The notes under the pieces were generated by a model. That model worked only from the letters and a program-made list of their open reading frames with translations, was not told where the DNA came from and ran no database searches. This document shows, piece by piece, positions 46,122 through 55,833 of a stretch of DNA of 64,000 nucleotides (within the stretch, counting starts at the first letter, position 1; every line of letters begins with the position of its first letter). The position numbers and the translations under genes are program-made. Location of the stretch: positions 52,465 through 116,464 of the forward strand of contig CAKRTC010000003.1 in assembly GCA_934402055.1 (NCBI GenBank), read 5' to 3'. This DNA is from an uncultured Lachnospiraceae bacterium (GTDB lineage Bacteria > Bacillota > Clostridia > Lachnospirales > Lachnospiraceae).

Positions 46122-47000
46122 TCATACACCTCGCTTAAGATGTCCTCTTGTAAAGCAGCCCGCCTTAAGCGGTATACCATTAAGTATGTCAATGACTTCG
46201 CCTGCACTCTCAGTAGTAAAATCATAACGGATAGCATCCGGCCTGATACGTTCTGTTACTTCCGGCATATCGTAAAGCATGGTAGGAACAGCATTGTAAA
46301 TAAGGTTATAACAGAAACGGCAGCAGTTTTTAACAGGCATCTCGGCATCCTTGCGATCCTTCAGCATAAGCAGCTTTTCCTGCTTGTCACAGCCGTGTAC
46401 AGTCTTGTTGATGCACTGTGCCGATACCATCATCGGAGCTCTTCCGTATACAACAAGCTCAAGCCCCGGTGCATTTTCATTTGCCTGAAATTTCTCTCCG
46501 ACTGCCTTGGTCAGTACTTCAAGCTCTCTCCCGTTAAGCTCCGAAGGAAGTGTGATCGATACATGATTTTTTCTTATATCATCGGGTATGTATGCACTAA
46601 GCTCCGCAGCTGCCTCGCTGTTAAATACATACATACTGCTGTCTGTGGCAAAGTCCGTGTCATCCAAGCTGCCCTGCTCCGCAAAATACAGCATACTCTC
46701 GGCATTTCTGAAGAGATATGCATCAAAGCCTGCATTCTTAATAAGCCTTATCACCGTGTCATTATGCTTGCTGGCAGAAGGATTTCCGTCAAAATAATTC
46801 TCAGCCTTATATCTCCAGATATAAGGAGCTCTGAGTCCTATGAGGGTATTCGACATATGTGCCTTATTAACCATGCTCTCAAAAGCCGATGCATCAAAAA
46901 AAGCACTGTCTGTATAAACTATATCGACACGTCCGCAGACAGCCTCAAACTGTTCTTTTGTCTCAACACTCGCCCTCAAGTATGCTTCTCTTAAGTTCAT
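46122..47000 (-). CDS. U32-associated C-terminal half as a separate gene
   Basis: This 292-residue product resembles the C-terminal part of large U32 peptidases: REAYLRASVETKEQFEAV at the start, LIGLRAPYIWRYK, ELVVYGRAPMMVSAQCINKT, and the cysteine-rich PVKNCCRFCYNLIYN. In most Clostridia these segments follow the DUF3656 domain in one polypeptide. Here an ATG with GAGGAG about 11 nt upstream lies inside the 3' end of the preceding gene, in another frame. Both halves look intact, so either a genuine fission with coupled translation, a programmed shift, or a recent frameshift is possible. Confidence 0.8.
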   Translation of the reverse strand: MNLREAYLRASVETKEQFEAVCGRVDIVYTDSAFFDASAFESMVNKAHMSNTLIGLRAPYIWRYKAENYFDGNPSASKHNDTVIRLIKNAGFDAYLFRNAESMLYFAEQGSLDDTDFATDSSMYVFNSEAAAELSAYIPDDIRKNHVSITLPSELNGRELEVLTKAVGEKFQANENAPGLELVVYGRAPMMVSAQCINKTVHGCDKQEKLLMLKDRKDAEMPVKNCCRFCYNLIYNAVPTMLYDMPEVTERIRPDAIRYDFTTESAGEVIDILNGIPLKAGCFTRGHLKRGV

Positions 47001-48411
47001 CGCACACGCTTCTCCTCAATTCATTAAGTGCGCTCACCGGCACGAAACACTCTTCATCCATATCGGTTTCAAAGTTTCTCAGTTCAAAATCCGTATTTCC
47101 GAGCTTTGAGATCTTGTCTCTCACATCCTCTGCCGATGTCGGGCGCTTTCCTGCCTTTTCAACAACAAAATCCGCTGCTGCCTCCGCACTTATATCTCCG
47201 CAGCTTAGCTTAAGCCACAGTGTCTCTCCTGTTTTTATATGCATGAATGCATCTACAGGCAGACGCATATCATTATCTATATACTTTTCCCTTATCAATG
47301 CAATAAGCTGCTCGTCACGGCTCCTAAGCTCAGGCTTTTCGTGTATGGTAAGCATAGATCTGCCGTTCCTGTGATCAAGATATCCGTCTGTACTTCCGGA
47401 TCTGTCAAATACCTCCGAAAGCAGCTTTTCATCCGATTTTTCAACCTTATACAACGAGGCTTTTGTTTTTGTTTCCGAAGCACCGGCATCCCCGTTCCTA
47501 TGCTCAAAGCCGCAGTCTTTTTCGGCTTCAAGCCCGGAAAGAGCCGCTTCTGCTATATCAAGATACTTTCTGTATACGCTTGTCACGGCAGCGGTATATT
47601 CAGGAGATTTCATACGTCCCTCGATCTTGAAGGAATATACCCCGGCTTCTATCATATCAGCAAGTCTCTTAAGAGTGTTCAGGTCACACATCGAGAGCAG
47701 GTATTTTTCATCCTTTTTATTGAGCCTGCTTCCGTTTATATCTGTCACATCAAAGGGAAGTCTGCAGGTTCCGGCACATTTTCCTCTGTTGCCGGATCGT
47801 CCTCCTATAAATGAACTCATCAGGCAGTCTCCGCTGTAGCAGTAGCAGAGTGCACCGTGAGCAAAGACCTCCAGCTCCGCTCCCGTCTGCTGCCTTATGC
47901 TTCGTATCTCCTCAAGACTCAGCTCTCTGGCAAGCACTATACGCTTTGCGCCCATCTCCATGTAACGCTTTGCGGTCCTTGCCCCTGTTATTGCCGCCTG
48001 GGTGCTTACATGCAGTTCAAGCTCCGGATACAGCTCTCTTACCTTTCTGAACACACCCATGTCCTGAATGATAACTCCGTCAAGCTGCTTCTCAACATAA
48101 GGGCGCAAATATTCTCCTACTGTATCAAGCTCACTGTCCTTGAGAAGTGTATTAAGCGTCATAAATACCCTGACGCCTCTCATATGACAATATTCAATGC
48201 TGTCAAGCAGCATGTCCTTTGCCGAGCTTTCGGCAAATGCGCGTGCCGAAAAAAGGGGCCCGCCCATATATATGGCATCGGCCCCGGCATTTACAGCTGC
48301 TCTGGCGGATTCAAACGAGCCCGCCGGAGACAAAAGCTCAGTTTTCCTGAATGTCTTCCTCTTCACTTTCCTGTCCGTTCTCCCTGAAACCGTCTCCTTT
48401 GAGTTCCTCAT
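46963..48411 (-). CDS. U32 family peptidase, catalytic half with DUF3656
   Basis: The U32 signature appears as ELLSPAGSFESARAAVNAGADAIY (in part), VFAHGALCYCYSGDC and SFIGGRSGNRGKCAGTCRLPFD, the latter the cysteine-rich metal or Fe-S site. SFKIEGRMKSPEYTAAV follows; a DUF3656-like part continues to the end. Such proteins act in collagen degradation, tRNA hydroxylation (TrhP) or rRNA modification. The start is uncertain: ATG 48411 has GAGGAA ahead; a GTG at 48366 is also possible. It overlaps zapA and the next gene (38 nt). The tRNA/rRNA hydroxylation role is my preferred reading but unproven. Confidence 0.82.
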   Translation of the reverse strand: MRNSKETVSGRTDRKVKRKTFRKTELLSPAGSFESARAAVNAGADAIYMGGPLFSARAFAESSAKDMLLDSIEYCHMRGVRVFMTLNTLLKDSELDTVGEYLRPYVEKQLDGVIIQDMGVFRKVRELYPELELHVSTQAAITGARTAKRYMEMGAKRIVLARELSLEEIRSIRQQTGAELEVFAHGALCYCYSGDCLMSSFIGGRSGNRGKCAGTCRLPFDVTDINGSRLNKKDEKYLLSMCDLNTLKRLADMIEAGVYSFKIEGRMKSPEYTAAVTSVYRKYLDIAEAALSGLEAEKDCGFEHRNGDAGASETKTKASLYKVEKSDEKLLSEVFDRSGSTDGYLDHRNGRSMLTIHEKPELRSRDEQLIALIREKYIDNDMRLPVDAFMHIKTGETLWLKLSCGDISAEAAADFVVEKAGKRPTSAEDVRDKISKLGNTDFELRNFETDMDEECFVPVSALNELRRSVCDELKRSILEGEC

Positions 48412-48790
48412 ATCTGTTCTTCCATTCCTCGGATCTCTTCTCAAGCACATTCTGCTGTCTGAGAGCATTTTCAAGCTTGAGTTTGAGGCTTACCAGCTCA
48501 TGACGTGCAGCGTAGAGCTCATTTTCCTTGGCATCCATCTCTTCCTTAAGCTTGGCAAGTTCATCCGAGACCTTAAAATACTCGTCTGCCAGATTGAGAT
48601 CCATAAGCAATTCCTTATATTCCGGATCAAGCTTCTTATATCCCTGAATATTGCGTACCTCAACTATCTTGCGGTTAAGAAAGGCCGCAACCTTCTGCAG
48701 ATGCTCCTGATCTGCTCCTTTTAAGCTATATACCTTACCTGCTATAAGCACATCCGTTGCCGTGCCCTGATTATTCAATGATCTTGTCAT
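48338..48790 (-). CDS. zapA: Cell-division protein ZapA-like
   Basis: The N-terminal ZapA globular region has VLIAGKVYSLKGADQEHLQKVAAFLNRKI-type residues, followed by a long coiled coil (about 72-125). ZapA tetramers cross-link FtsZ protofilaments at midcell. The acidic C-terminal tail overlaps the U32 peptidase start. The product is 150 residues, longer than the E. coli 109 but typical for Clostridia. It starts 13 nt after ruvB. Confidence 0.88.
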   Translation of the reverse strand: MTRSLNNQGTATDVLIAGKVYSLKGADQEHLQKVAAFLNRKIVEVRNIQGYKKLDPEYKELLMDLNLADEYFKVSDELAKLKEEMDAKENELYAARHELVSLKLKLENALRQQNVLEKRSEEWKNRYEELKGDGFRENGQESEEEDIQEN

Positions 48791-48802
48791 ATTTTCCCCT
48801 TT

Positions 48803-49816
48803 TTACACCTTGAGCGTCTGCTGTCCGAGCATCTCTATGCCCAAATGCTCATATGCCGTTTCGCATGCGATCCTTCCTCTCGGTGTTCTCTGTATCAAAC
48901 CGTTCATAAGCAGATATGGCTCTATAACATCCTCTATGGTTCCGGCATCTTCACCAAGTGCCGCCGCTATAGTATCGACACCTACCGGTCCGCCCTTAAA
49001 TTTCTCTATGATGGTAAGCAGATATTCTCTGTCATTCATATCAAGCCCAAGCTTGTCAACATCCAGTATATCAAGCGCATAATCCGCCGCTTCCTTTGTT
49101 ATGCTTCCGTTGTATTTGACCTCGGCATAATCTCTTACTCTCTTAAGCAGACGGTTGGCAAGTCTCGGTGTACCTCTGCTTCGTCTTGCTATGCGCATGG
49201 CTCCGTCATCATCTATATCTACTCCGAGCACTCTTGCAGATCTGAAAACTATCTTCATCAGATCCTCCGGTGTATAAAACTCCATCTTGGCTATGATACC
49301 GAATCTGTCTCTTAAAGGTGCGCTTAAGAGTCCCGCCCTTGTTGTCGCTCCTACAAGGGTAAAATGCGGCAGATCCAGTCTTACAGATCTTGCACTTGCC
49401 TCCTTGCCCAACATTATATCAATGGCGAAATCCTCCATTGCGGGATACAATACCTCCTCGACCTGGCGGTTCAGTCTGTGTATCTCGTCTATAAAGAGTA
49501 CGTCACCCTCCTGCAGTCCGTTAAGTAAAGCAGCTATCTCGCCGGGCTTTTCTATAGCCGGTCCGCTCGTCACCTTCATGTTGACACCCATCTCATTGGC
49601 TATGATATTTGCAAGAGTGGTCTTGCCGAGTCCCGGAGGTCCGTAGAAAAGTACATGATCCATAGACTCTCCTCTGGACTTGGCAGCCTGTATATAGACC
49701 TTCATCATCTCCTTGATCCTGCTCTGGCCTATATAATCGTCAAGCATCTGAGGTCTGAGTTTATTCTCAAGCACCTTCTCTTCTTTTTCTATTCCTGTAT
49801 TTATCAATCTGGGCAT
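48803..49816 (-). CDS. ruvB: Holliday junction ATP-dependent helicase RuvB
   Basis: RuvB hexamers drive branch migration with RuvA. Walker [12 protein letters not shown], Walker [10 protein letters not shown], sensor [18 protein letters not shown] and the winged-helix C-terminus ([23 protein letters not shown]) are intact. Length is 337 residues. In contrast to the usual ruvA-ruvB pair, apbE and a YprB-like exonuclease gene lie between ruvA and ruvB in the same operon. Confidence 0.98.
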   Translation of the reverse strand: MPRLINTGIEKEEKVLENKLRPQMLDDYIGQSRIKEMMKVYIQAAKSRGESMDHVLFYGPPGLGKTTLANIIANEMGVNMKVTSGPAIEKPGEIAALLNGLQEGDVLFIDEIHRLNRQVEEVLYPAMEDFAIDIMLGKEASARSVRLDLPHFTLVGATTRAGLLSAPLRDRFGIIAKMEFYTPEDLMKIVFRSARVLGVDIDDDGAMRIARRSRGTPRLANRLLKRVRDYAEVKYNGSITKEAADYALDILDVDKLGLDMNDREYLLTIIEKFKGGPVGVDTIAAALGEDAGTIEDVIEPYLLMNGLIQRTPRGRIACETAYEHLGIEMLGQQTLKV

Positions 49817-49838
49817 TATCGATCGTTTATCCTATCCC

Positions 49839-51008
49839 TTACAGCAGTGAATTAAGCACTGCCATAATATACTTCTTTGTCATCTCACGGTCTATATCAA
49901 ATATCTTCTCCCCGGTTTCGTCGTTTCCGAGCCTGTAAGCGTTTAAGCTTCCGTATATCGGTTTCTGCTTATATTCTCTGTAGAAGCTATCTGTAAATAT
50001 TTCCTCAGTGCACGGAACGAACTCTCCGCTCACTCTCTGGTAACATGTCTTTGCTGTTGCCTGTTTCCTGGCCTTTTTATCCACAAACTCACCTAATGAC
50101 TTGTGAATCGCCATATCCTCTCCCGGAAGATAATAGTATTCCTTATAATCCTTATAGAAATTCTTAAGCTCACCCGAATAAATATTGACGGCAATATTAA
50201 GGGACAGCTTCTCCTCCTCGGATATGCTCACCGTGCTGTATTCATCCTCATAATATACACCCTTCGGAAGCGGCATGTCCAACACAGCCGATATATTCCA
50301 GACTCCGTTCTCTGTTCTGCTCTCGGTGATTTCGAAGCCGCCGTCAAACAGACTGTCATATCCCAATATATCCACTATAAGCGGCATATCGAGTATATCC
50401 TCGGCATTATGCAGCAGCAGACTCTTAAGCAGGGCATCCCGAAGCTTCAGATTATTGTCATTGTACTCACAGCTTTGCTCATCAAGCTGCGACAGACGCA
50501 GATATTCCTCATAAACGTATATCAGCTCTCCGCCGTTAAACTTATCTTCTCTGAAAATGCCGCAAAGTCTCTCAACTGTCTTGAGCTTACAGTTCTCAAG
50601 CCCCGCAAATTTCTTATAGCGTTTTATATGCTTAAACAGGTCTATACTGAAGGTTCCTCTGAAATCATATCCGAGTCCGTACTGACTTAAGCATCTTTGT
50701 ATAAATGGTATATCAAAGCCGTCACCGTTAAAGCTTATCAGAAATATCCTGCCTGACTTCCTTCGTTCATTGAGAAGCTCAAAAAATCCGGTGAGGAGCT
50801 TTGCTTCATCATACAATCCCTCCGAAAAGAATTGTCTGAGCAGCCATCTTCCGTCCTCATATATAACGACACCTATCAGATATATATTGGAATGCGCCGC
50901 ACTTAATCCGGTGGTCTCAATATCAAAGAATATGATCCTTTCCTTAGGTGCCAGCCTGTCAAAATCAAAAGTAGGCTCCGCCTCAAGCGGTCTTTCATTA
51001 ATAAGCAT
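49839..51008 (-). CDS. YprB-like ribonuclease H-fold (DEDD) exonuclease
   Basis: The DEDD motifs are visible: FFDIETTGLS (Asp and Glu), SFNGDGFDIPF, and HNAEDILDM near residue 190. The fold is RNase H-like, and B. subtilis YprB is the model; substrate is not known but structure-specific DNA or RNA cutting is likely. The remaining 190 residues are family-typical but unassigned. The start ATG shares its A with the apbE stop (TGATG), showing translational coupling. Inserted between ruvA and ruvB, which supports a DNA-repair role. Confidence 0.85.
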   Translation of the reverse strand: MLINERPLEAEPTFDFDRLAPKERIIFFDIETTGLSAAHSNIYLIGVVIYEDGRWLLRQFFSEGLYDEAKLLTGFFELLNERRKSGRIFLISFNGDGFDIPFIQRCLSQYGLGYDFRGTFSIDLFKHIKRYKKFAGLENCKLKTVERLCGIFREDKFNGGELIYVYEEYLRLSQLDEQSCEYNDNNLKLRDALLKSLLLHNAEDILDMPLIVDILGYDSLFDGGFEITESRTENGVWNISAVLDMPLPKGVYYEDEYSTVSISEEEKLSLNIAVNIYSGELKNFYKDYKEYYYLPGEDMAIHKSLGEFVDKKARKQATAKTCYQRVSGEFVPCTEEIFTDSFYREYKQKPIYGSLNAYRLGNDETGEKIFDIDREMTKKYIMAVLNSLL

Positions 51009-52024
51009 CAGTTCTGCTCTGCTTCCTCTTTAAGAAAATATGCAGCATAATCCGTCTTATGCTCCACATTATACTGCTCAATAAATTCCTTGCCCTTGTC
51101 CTCTCCCATTATAAAGAGAGATGTGCTTAAACCATCGCAGATCGCGGATACCGGGCCTACCACAGTAACAGATTCAAGCCCTGTCTGTGCCGAATATCCT
51201 GTCTTTGGGTCTATGATATGATGGTATCTCACACCGTTTTCCTCAAAGCAGCGCTCATATGCTCCCGCCGTGACCGCAGAAAGATCATTCAGTTCAAGCA
51301 CATTGGAATATCCGGACTCATTCTGCGGATCCTTGACCGCTACCGTAAATGCGGTATTATCCGGGCGTTCGCCTATACAGAGGACATTGCCTCCGAGGTT
51401 GATTATGCCGGAGCTTACTCCGTTTTCCTTCATGACAGTCTTGACCTTGTCCGCTATAAAGCCCTTTGCCACAGCTCCGACATCTATCAGTACATCCGGA
51501 TCCTCTGCCGTAAATGTATCACCCTCAATATACCACTTGAGACTCTTGATCCTTGTAAGTGCCTCCTCGATCTTGGATGCCTCCGGAACCTTCTTTTCTT
51601 CCTTAAAATCCCAAAGCTCGGTTACCGGTCTTATAGCAGGTTCAAGAACTCCCTCTGTCTCAACACAAAGCTCTCTTGACATTCTCAGCATCTCTGCTGT
51701 ATCGGGATCAATACTCACCGTATCGGAATCCCTGTGATTGATATTGTAGATATCGGATCCTTCCTTGGAATAGTTCATAATATCATCATATCTGTTGAGT
51801 GCATCCACAGCAGCCTCAAGTGCCTCCTTGCCGCCGCCTTCATATACGGTGAGCTGACAGTAGGTATCAAGCAGATAGACATCTCTGCTCATAGGATATT
51901 CATCCTCTGCAGCCGCCTCACGCTTCTCAATAACATACTTACTCAGTCCGCTTCCTCCCAAAAAGAAAACAAACATCAATATTATCGCAACTATTCTCTT
52001 GGTTTTATCGTCTAATCTCTGCAT
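51008..52024 (-). CDS. apbE: FAD:protein FMN transferase ApbE
   Basis: ApbE attaches FMN covalently to threonine in RnfG/NqrC-like subunits. Motifs: DTYCQLTVY, DVGAVAKGFIADKV, NLGGNVLCIG, TAGAYERCF and HHIIDPKTGYSA. An N-terminal hydrophobic segment (about 10-27) lacks the lipobox cysteine, so the protein is anchored by an uncleaved helix outside the membrane rather than as a lipoprotein. The position between ruvA and yprB is unrelated in function; Rnf genes are not in the window. Length of 338 residues is normal. Confidence 0.93.
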   Translation of the reverse strand: MQRLDDKTKRIVAIILMFVFFLGGSGLSKYVIEKREAAAEDEYPMSRDVYLLDTYCQLTVYEGGGKEALEAAVDALNRYDDIMNYSKEGSDIYNINHRDSDTVSIDPDTAEMLRMSRELCVETEGVLEPAIRPVTELWDFKEEKKVPEASKIEEALTRIKSLKWYIEGDTFTAEDPDVLIDVGAVAKGFIADKVKTVMKENGVSSGIINLGGNVLCIGERPDNTAFTVAVKDPQNESGYSNVLELNDLSAVTAGAYERCFEENGVRYHHIIDPKTGYSAQTGLESVTVVGPVSAICDGLSTSLFIMGEDKGKEFIEQYNVEHKTDYAAYFLKEEAEQN

Positions 52025-52025
52025 A

Positions 52026-52652
52026 TTACCTGCTTATTGCCCTAAGTGCCGCCTTAAGCACATCTTCTGTTGTCATATCATCCTGCAGCTGTACCGAAGA
52101 AACAGCACGGCCCGCCTCGGATCTGCTGTATCCCAGCATGGTCAGTGCGTCTATTGCCTCTGCAACCGGTCCCGCCGAAAAAGCATTTCCGGCTGAAGCT
52201 GCTGTGCCGAAGCTCTGCATATCCGATTCGTTTACAAAATCCTCCGCAAAACTTCCTATCTTGTCCTTGAGATCTAGTATCAGTCTCTCGGCTGTACGCT
52301 TTCCTATCCCGGGTGCCTGACTTATCGACTTGACATCAGCTGTAATGATCGCCATTCGCAAGGCTTCTGTATCAAGCACGGACAGTATGGCTATGGCTCC
52401 CTTAGGTCCTATTCCGTTAACTCCGATAAGACTTTTGAACATCTCTCTGTCCGACTTGTTCACAAAGCCGTAGAGACTCTGACTGTCTTCCTTGACGGAA
52501 TGATAGGTGTACAGCTTAAGTTCGCTGCCTACAGGAGGAAGCAAGTTCAACACCGTCGCGGGAACGCCTATTGCATATCCTACTCCGGCGGCCTCAATAA
52601 CCACCTGTCCTTCCTCAATATCGCTTAATATTCCTCTGATATGATTTATCAA
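52026..52652 (-). CDS. ruvA: Holliday junction DNA helicase RuvA
   Basis: RuvA tetramers bind four-way junctions. N-terminal OB fold (HIRGILSDIEEGQVVIEAAGVGYAI), two helix-hairpin-helix segments (LIGVNGIGPKGAIAIL, APGIGKRTAERLI), and the C-terminal RuvB-interacting domain (ALTMLGYSRSEAGRAV). The initiation codon is TTG, 12 nt after GGAG. The 208-residue protein is complete. It is followed one base later by apbE. RuvA is of special interest here since the genome carries cloverleaf palindromes that could extrude as four-way junctions. Confidence 0.97.
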   Translation of the reverse strand: MINHIRGILSDIEEGQVVIEAAGVGYAIGVPATVLNLLPPVGSELKLYTYHSVKEDSQSLYGFVNKSDREMFKSLIGVNGIGPKGAIAILSVLDTEALRMAIITADVKSISQAPGIGKRTAERLILDLKDKIGSFAEDFVNESDMQSFGTAASAGNAFSAGPVAEAIDALTMLGYSRSEAGRAVSSVQLQDDMTTEDVLKAALRAISR

Positions 52653-52732
52653 AATAAAAACTCCGTGATCGTCTGCCTTCTCATCCGGACCGAAATATCG
52701 TTAAATACCGCTCCGGCATTTTACGGCAGCCC

Positions 52733-54415
52733 TTAATAATTTGGTACAGGCGTAGGTCTTGCCGGATCGAATATGGCATTGACATCATCAAAGAGATCAT
52801 CCAATCGCTCCCTCTGTCCGCTGATCTGCAGCCACATATTCAGTCCGTCCAAGGCTCTTCTTCCCTGTCTTAAATATCTGTCTCCCAACTGTACCCAGTA
52901 TTGATTGTTGTCTACATTGCAGAAATATCTGAATCCCAGATCATACAAATAATTGAAACGCCGGTTATCATCCGAGTAACTGTGCCAGTCCGCAATATCG
53001 GCTCCCCTCGGATAGATAATAATGTCCGGCTGCTTACCGCTTGCTTCTTTGATAAGCGGTGCCACATTTCGGTTCCATCTGTCACAGTCCTTTTTGAATC
53101 TTTCGAATTCGATCTGACCGAGATCTCTGTGTCCCCAGCTGTGTGAACCCAGATCATAACCGTCATCAAGCAGAGCCTTCATGACCTTTACAGCCTCCTT
53201 GCGTTCGGCTTCAACATCATGTCCCTGTTCAAGCTTTGGATCGTAATACTCCGAATTCGGATCATAACTCTCATCGGTTCTGTATCCGAGCACTCCGTTA
53301 TAGCCTGTAAATACAAGACAGGCCTTATGTCCCTTATACGAAAAATCCGGATGCTCATCTATAAACTTATCGAGTATAGGCACGATATCATAATCTCCGA
53401 CGGATTCATTGCCGTCCGCATCTGTATAATGCAGAGTCGGTCTTCCGTCGTCTCCTATGATCATCTTGTCGGCAAAGCCTGCACCCTTCATATACTCATA
53501 ATAGCAGACATCATCCTCGGACATTACAAAAGCCTGCTTGCCCGGCGGCAGCATAATGCTTCCTTTTACCATCTTTTTGCTTCCGTCCGACGCAGTCTCC
53601 TCATGAGCAATGTCGCGGAGACTGACAAGTACGAAGCCTTTATCATACATCTCTTGTATCATTTTTTCAAACTCGGAGATCGTAGTCATAAGGCTGTTGT
53701 ATCCGCCTGCCTGTTTGCCCCATTTGCTCTCATCAAAGGAGTTCTTGGGATCAACGCAGAGTATGTGGAAGAATACATGTGTTATCTTGTATATATCCTG
53801 TTCAACCAAAGTAGCCTTGGTCTCCTCACACTTTGCGACAAGCTCCTGTGCCTCGGTATTGCTCTCGTAATCCGGGAGACTCTTAAGCAACTCCTCCGCC
53901 GCATCATAATCGTACTGGGCGTACATAAGCTTGGCTCTTTCGAGATCATCTACCAAAGCCGTGCTCTCTGCCTCTTCAGACTGACTTTCGGCAATCGCTG
54001 CATCCTCCGGACTTAAGCTCTCGTTAACTTTGTTATCGGCTGAAGGCTTGCCCGAAGCTCCCATCAGTGCCTTTACGGCAAAAGCCAGCACGAACACTAT
54101 AACTACTACAGCTCCCGCTATGATAAGCTTTCGCATATCAAACGAAGCCGTACTTCTAGTACTTTGTAGTTTTCTTTTTACCTTTCTTTGAGGTTTTTCG
54201 GCTTTCTGTTCTCCTGCATCAAGCCTTATGTCAGGTTCTTCCTGCTTAGTATTGTTTTGTGTATTCTTTTTTAATTGAAATTCATCTGCATCAAAGCTGT
54301 AATCCGTGATCTCTGCGTCGGGATTACTGCCGCGGCTTCTTGCCGAACGAGCTCCGCCCGACCTCTCCAATGCCTTGTGCATCCTTCTCCTACGCTCCTC
54401 AGGGGACATAGTCAT
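52733..54415 (-). CDS. Membrane-anchored polysaccharide deacetylase-like protein
   Basis: An N-terminal basic/acidic cytoplasmic tail of about 95 residues, one transmembrane helix (about 97-117), an acidic linker with a short helical repeat (AKLMYAQYDYDAAEELLKSL), and a C-terminal NodB-like domain. Zinc-type residues are visible in MSEDDVCYY and SHSWGHRDLG; YPRGAD may be motif 3. The insert of FTGYNGVLGYRTDESY is not typical of classical peptidoglycan deacetylases, so activity is uncertain. The gene heads the ruvA operon from a strong promoter. AAGGAG lies 10 nt before the ATG. Confidence 0.85.
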   Translation of the reverse strand: MTMSPEERRRRMHKALERSGGARSARSRGSNPDAEITDYSFDADEFQLKKNTQNNTKQEEPDIRLDAGEQKAEKPQRKVKRKLQSTRSTASFDMRKLIIAGAVVVIVFVLAFAVKALMGASGKPSADNKVNESLSPEDAAIAESQSEEAESTALVDDLERAKLMYAQYDYDAAEELLKSLPDYESNTEAQELVAKCEETKATLVEQDIYKITHVFFHILCVDPKNSFDESKWGKQAGGYNSLMTTISEFEKMIQEMYDKGFVLVSLRDIAHEETASDGSKKMVKGSIMLPPGKQAFVMSEDDVCYYEYMKGAGFADKMIIGDDGRPTLHYTDADGNESVGDYDIVPILDKFIDEHPDFSYKGHKACLVFTGYNGVLGYRTDESYDPNSEYYDPKLEQGHDVEAERKEAVKVMKALLDDGYDLGSHSWGHRDLGQIEFERFKKDCDRWNRNVAPLIKEASGKQPDIIIYPRGADIADWHSYSDDNRRFNYLYDLGFRYFCNVDNNQYWVQLGDRYLRQGRRALDGLNMWLQISGQRERLDDLFDDVNAIFDPARPTPVPNY

Positions 54416-54464
54416 GATCGATATTCTCCTTAAAATCTATTAATAAGCCTATTAAGGCAAGAAT

Positions 54465-54493
54465 ATTATAAACTTATACAGGCACTGTTTCAA
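54465..54493 (-). promoter_or_regulatory. Sigma-A promoter of the deacetylase-ruv operon
   Basis: On the minus strand TTGAAA and TATAAT are separated by 17 nt. Predicted start is near 54458, giving a leader of about 43 nt. Confidence 0.88.
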
Positions 54494-54650
54494 GCTATGC
54501 TGCATCTTACTTTTGCAACCGAGCTTTTACAACCGTCCCCTGCTTTTATGCTCGATACTTTTCACAAATTCAATGCCTGCTTCGCATTTACATTTCGATA
54601 TATATTTTGTACTATTGATGGGCATATAAAAAAGAGAGGTATCTTTGATA

Positions 54651-55562
54651 ATGGTATTAACAACAGCCGAGAGCATCTTACAATTGATAGCCCTGATCCT
54701 TGCGGGCGCTCTCGCATACAGATTAAAACTTATAAAGCGTGAGAGTCTTGACTCTCTCAACGCCATACTTATGCATATGGGTCTTCCTGCCGTATTGCTG
54801 AGATCTTTTCAGTCCGATCTCTTGTTTAATGGCAAGGAGATGCTTATTCCTACACTCGGCATCAGCGTACTGCTGCAGCTTATGTCACTGTTGCTTGCAT
54901 TTGTATTTGTCCGCAAGAATCCTAATGCCAACATAGAACGTGCTTCTATCGCATTTACCAATAATGCCTTCATAGGTATTCCGCTGCTTTCCTCAATTTT
55001 CGGAGACATAGGCGCTTTCTACGCAAGTACCTTTAACGCCATAAGCTCACTTGTATTCTTCAGTGTGCTGCCTGCCATGATATCCGGCAGTTTTTCCGCA
55101 AAGGACTGTATACGCAAGACCTTAAACGACAAGGTAATAATATGTATCATCTCGATAATATTACTTTTTGCGGATATACGTATACCCGAATGTATCATGA
55201 CTCCTGTGGGCTGGCTGGCTGATATGACCACACCGCTTGCAACCATTATCATCGGATGCATAATAGCCTACAGCGACTTCAGCCATATGTTTAGTCTGCG
55301 CGTAATTTGGATCACCTTCCTGAGAATGTTTATCGTGCCTGCTCTGATCTGTGTTCCTCTTGCTTTGATGCTCGACGGCAGAGAAGCTCTGCTATCCTTC
55401 GCTGTGCTTGCGTCAACTCCTACAGGCTCGCTTGTCACCATCTACACCGAGGAAGCCGGCGGAAACACCTCTTTATCCTCAGGCATTTTCCTGCTTACAA
55501 CGATACTTTCCGCAGTCAGCATACCTATGATCGTATATGCAGTAACAGCCATAGCCTTGTAA
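54651..55562 (+). CDS. AEC-family transporter (auxin-efflux-carrier type)
   Basis: The 303-residue protein has about ten hydrophobic helices in the two-bundle AEC arrangement: IALILAGALAYRLKLI at the start, AFTNNAFIGIPLLSSIFG and the late FAVLASTPTGSLVTIYTEEAGGN, which carry family-conserved Asn/Pro/Thr positions. Bacterial AEC proteins export malate, malonate or other small acids. The start is ATG 54651 with GAGAGGT 10 nt before, not the TTG 6 nt earlier. A GCCATAGC/GCTATGGC hairpin overlaps its stop codon. Substrate unknown. Confidence 0.9.
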   Translation: MVLTTAESILQLIALILAGALAYRLKLIKRESLDSLNAILMHMGLPAVLLRSFQSDLLFNGKEMLIPTLGISVLLQLMSLLLAFVFVRKNPNANIERASIAFTNNAFIGIPLLSSIFGDIGAFYASTFNAISSLVFFSVLPAMISGSFSAKDCIRKTLNDKVIICIISIILLFADIRIPECIMTPVGWLADMTTPLATIIIGCIIAYSDFSHMFSLRVIWITFLRMFIVPALICVPLALMLDGREALLSFAVLASTPTGSLVTIYTEEAGGNTSLSSGIFLLTTILSAVSIPMIVYAVTAIAL

Positions 55563-55604
55563 TATAAGCTATGGCCGTTCATCCGGTTTATAGGTATTTT
55601 CAGC

Positions 55605-55633
55605 TTGCCTACAACTTTAAGGCATGCTATAAT
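55605..55633 (+). promoter_or_regulatory. Promoter of tRNA-Thr
   Basis: TTGCCT-N17-TATAAT with an additional TGC before the -10 box; start predicted at about 55640, about 10 nt before the mature 5' end. Confidence 0.88.
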
Positions 55634-55649
55634 ATCTTAGTTTTCAAAA

Positions 55650-55722
<73 letters not shown>

Positions 55723-55730
55723 TTTTTGAT

Positions 55731-55803
55731 GTGAAACTTTACAGATCGAGGAGTTGCGAAGCAACTTCGAGATTGGCTGAACATGCACATTCACTCACAT
55801 CTT
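55731..55803 (+). repeat. Truncated palindromic element with B-type arm
   Basis: The arm GATCGAGGAGTTGC-GAA-GCAACTTCGAGATT matches the B1/B2 arm, with AGTTGC/GCAACT in place of AGCTGC/GCAGCT, a paired change. It is followed by GGCTGAAC as in B1 and enclosed by GATGTGA/TCACATC. Confidence 0.8.
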
Positions 55804-55833
55804 ACTCCTCGTCTTGACCGCATGCAGGCGGAT

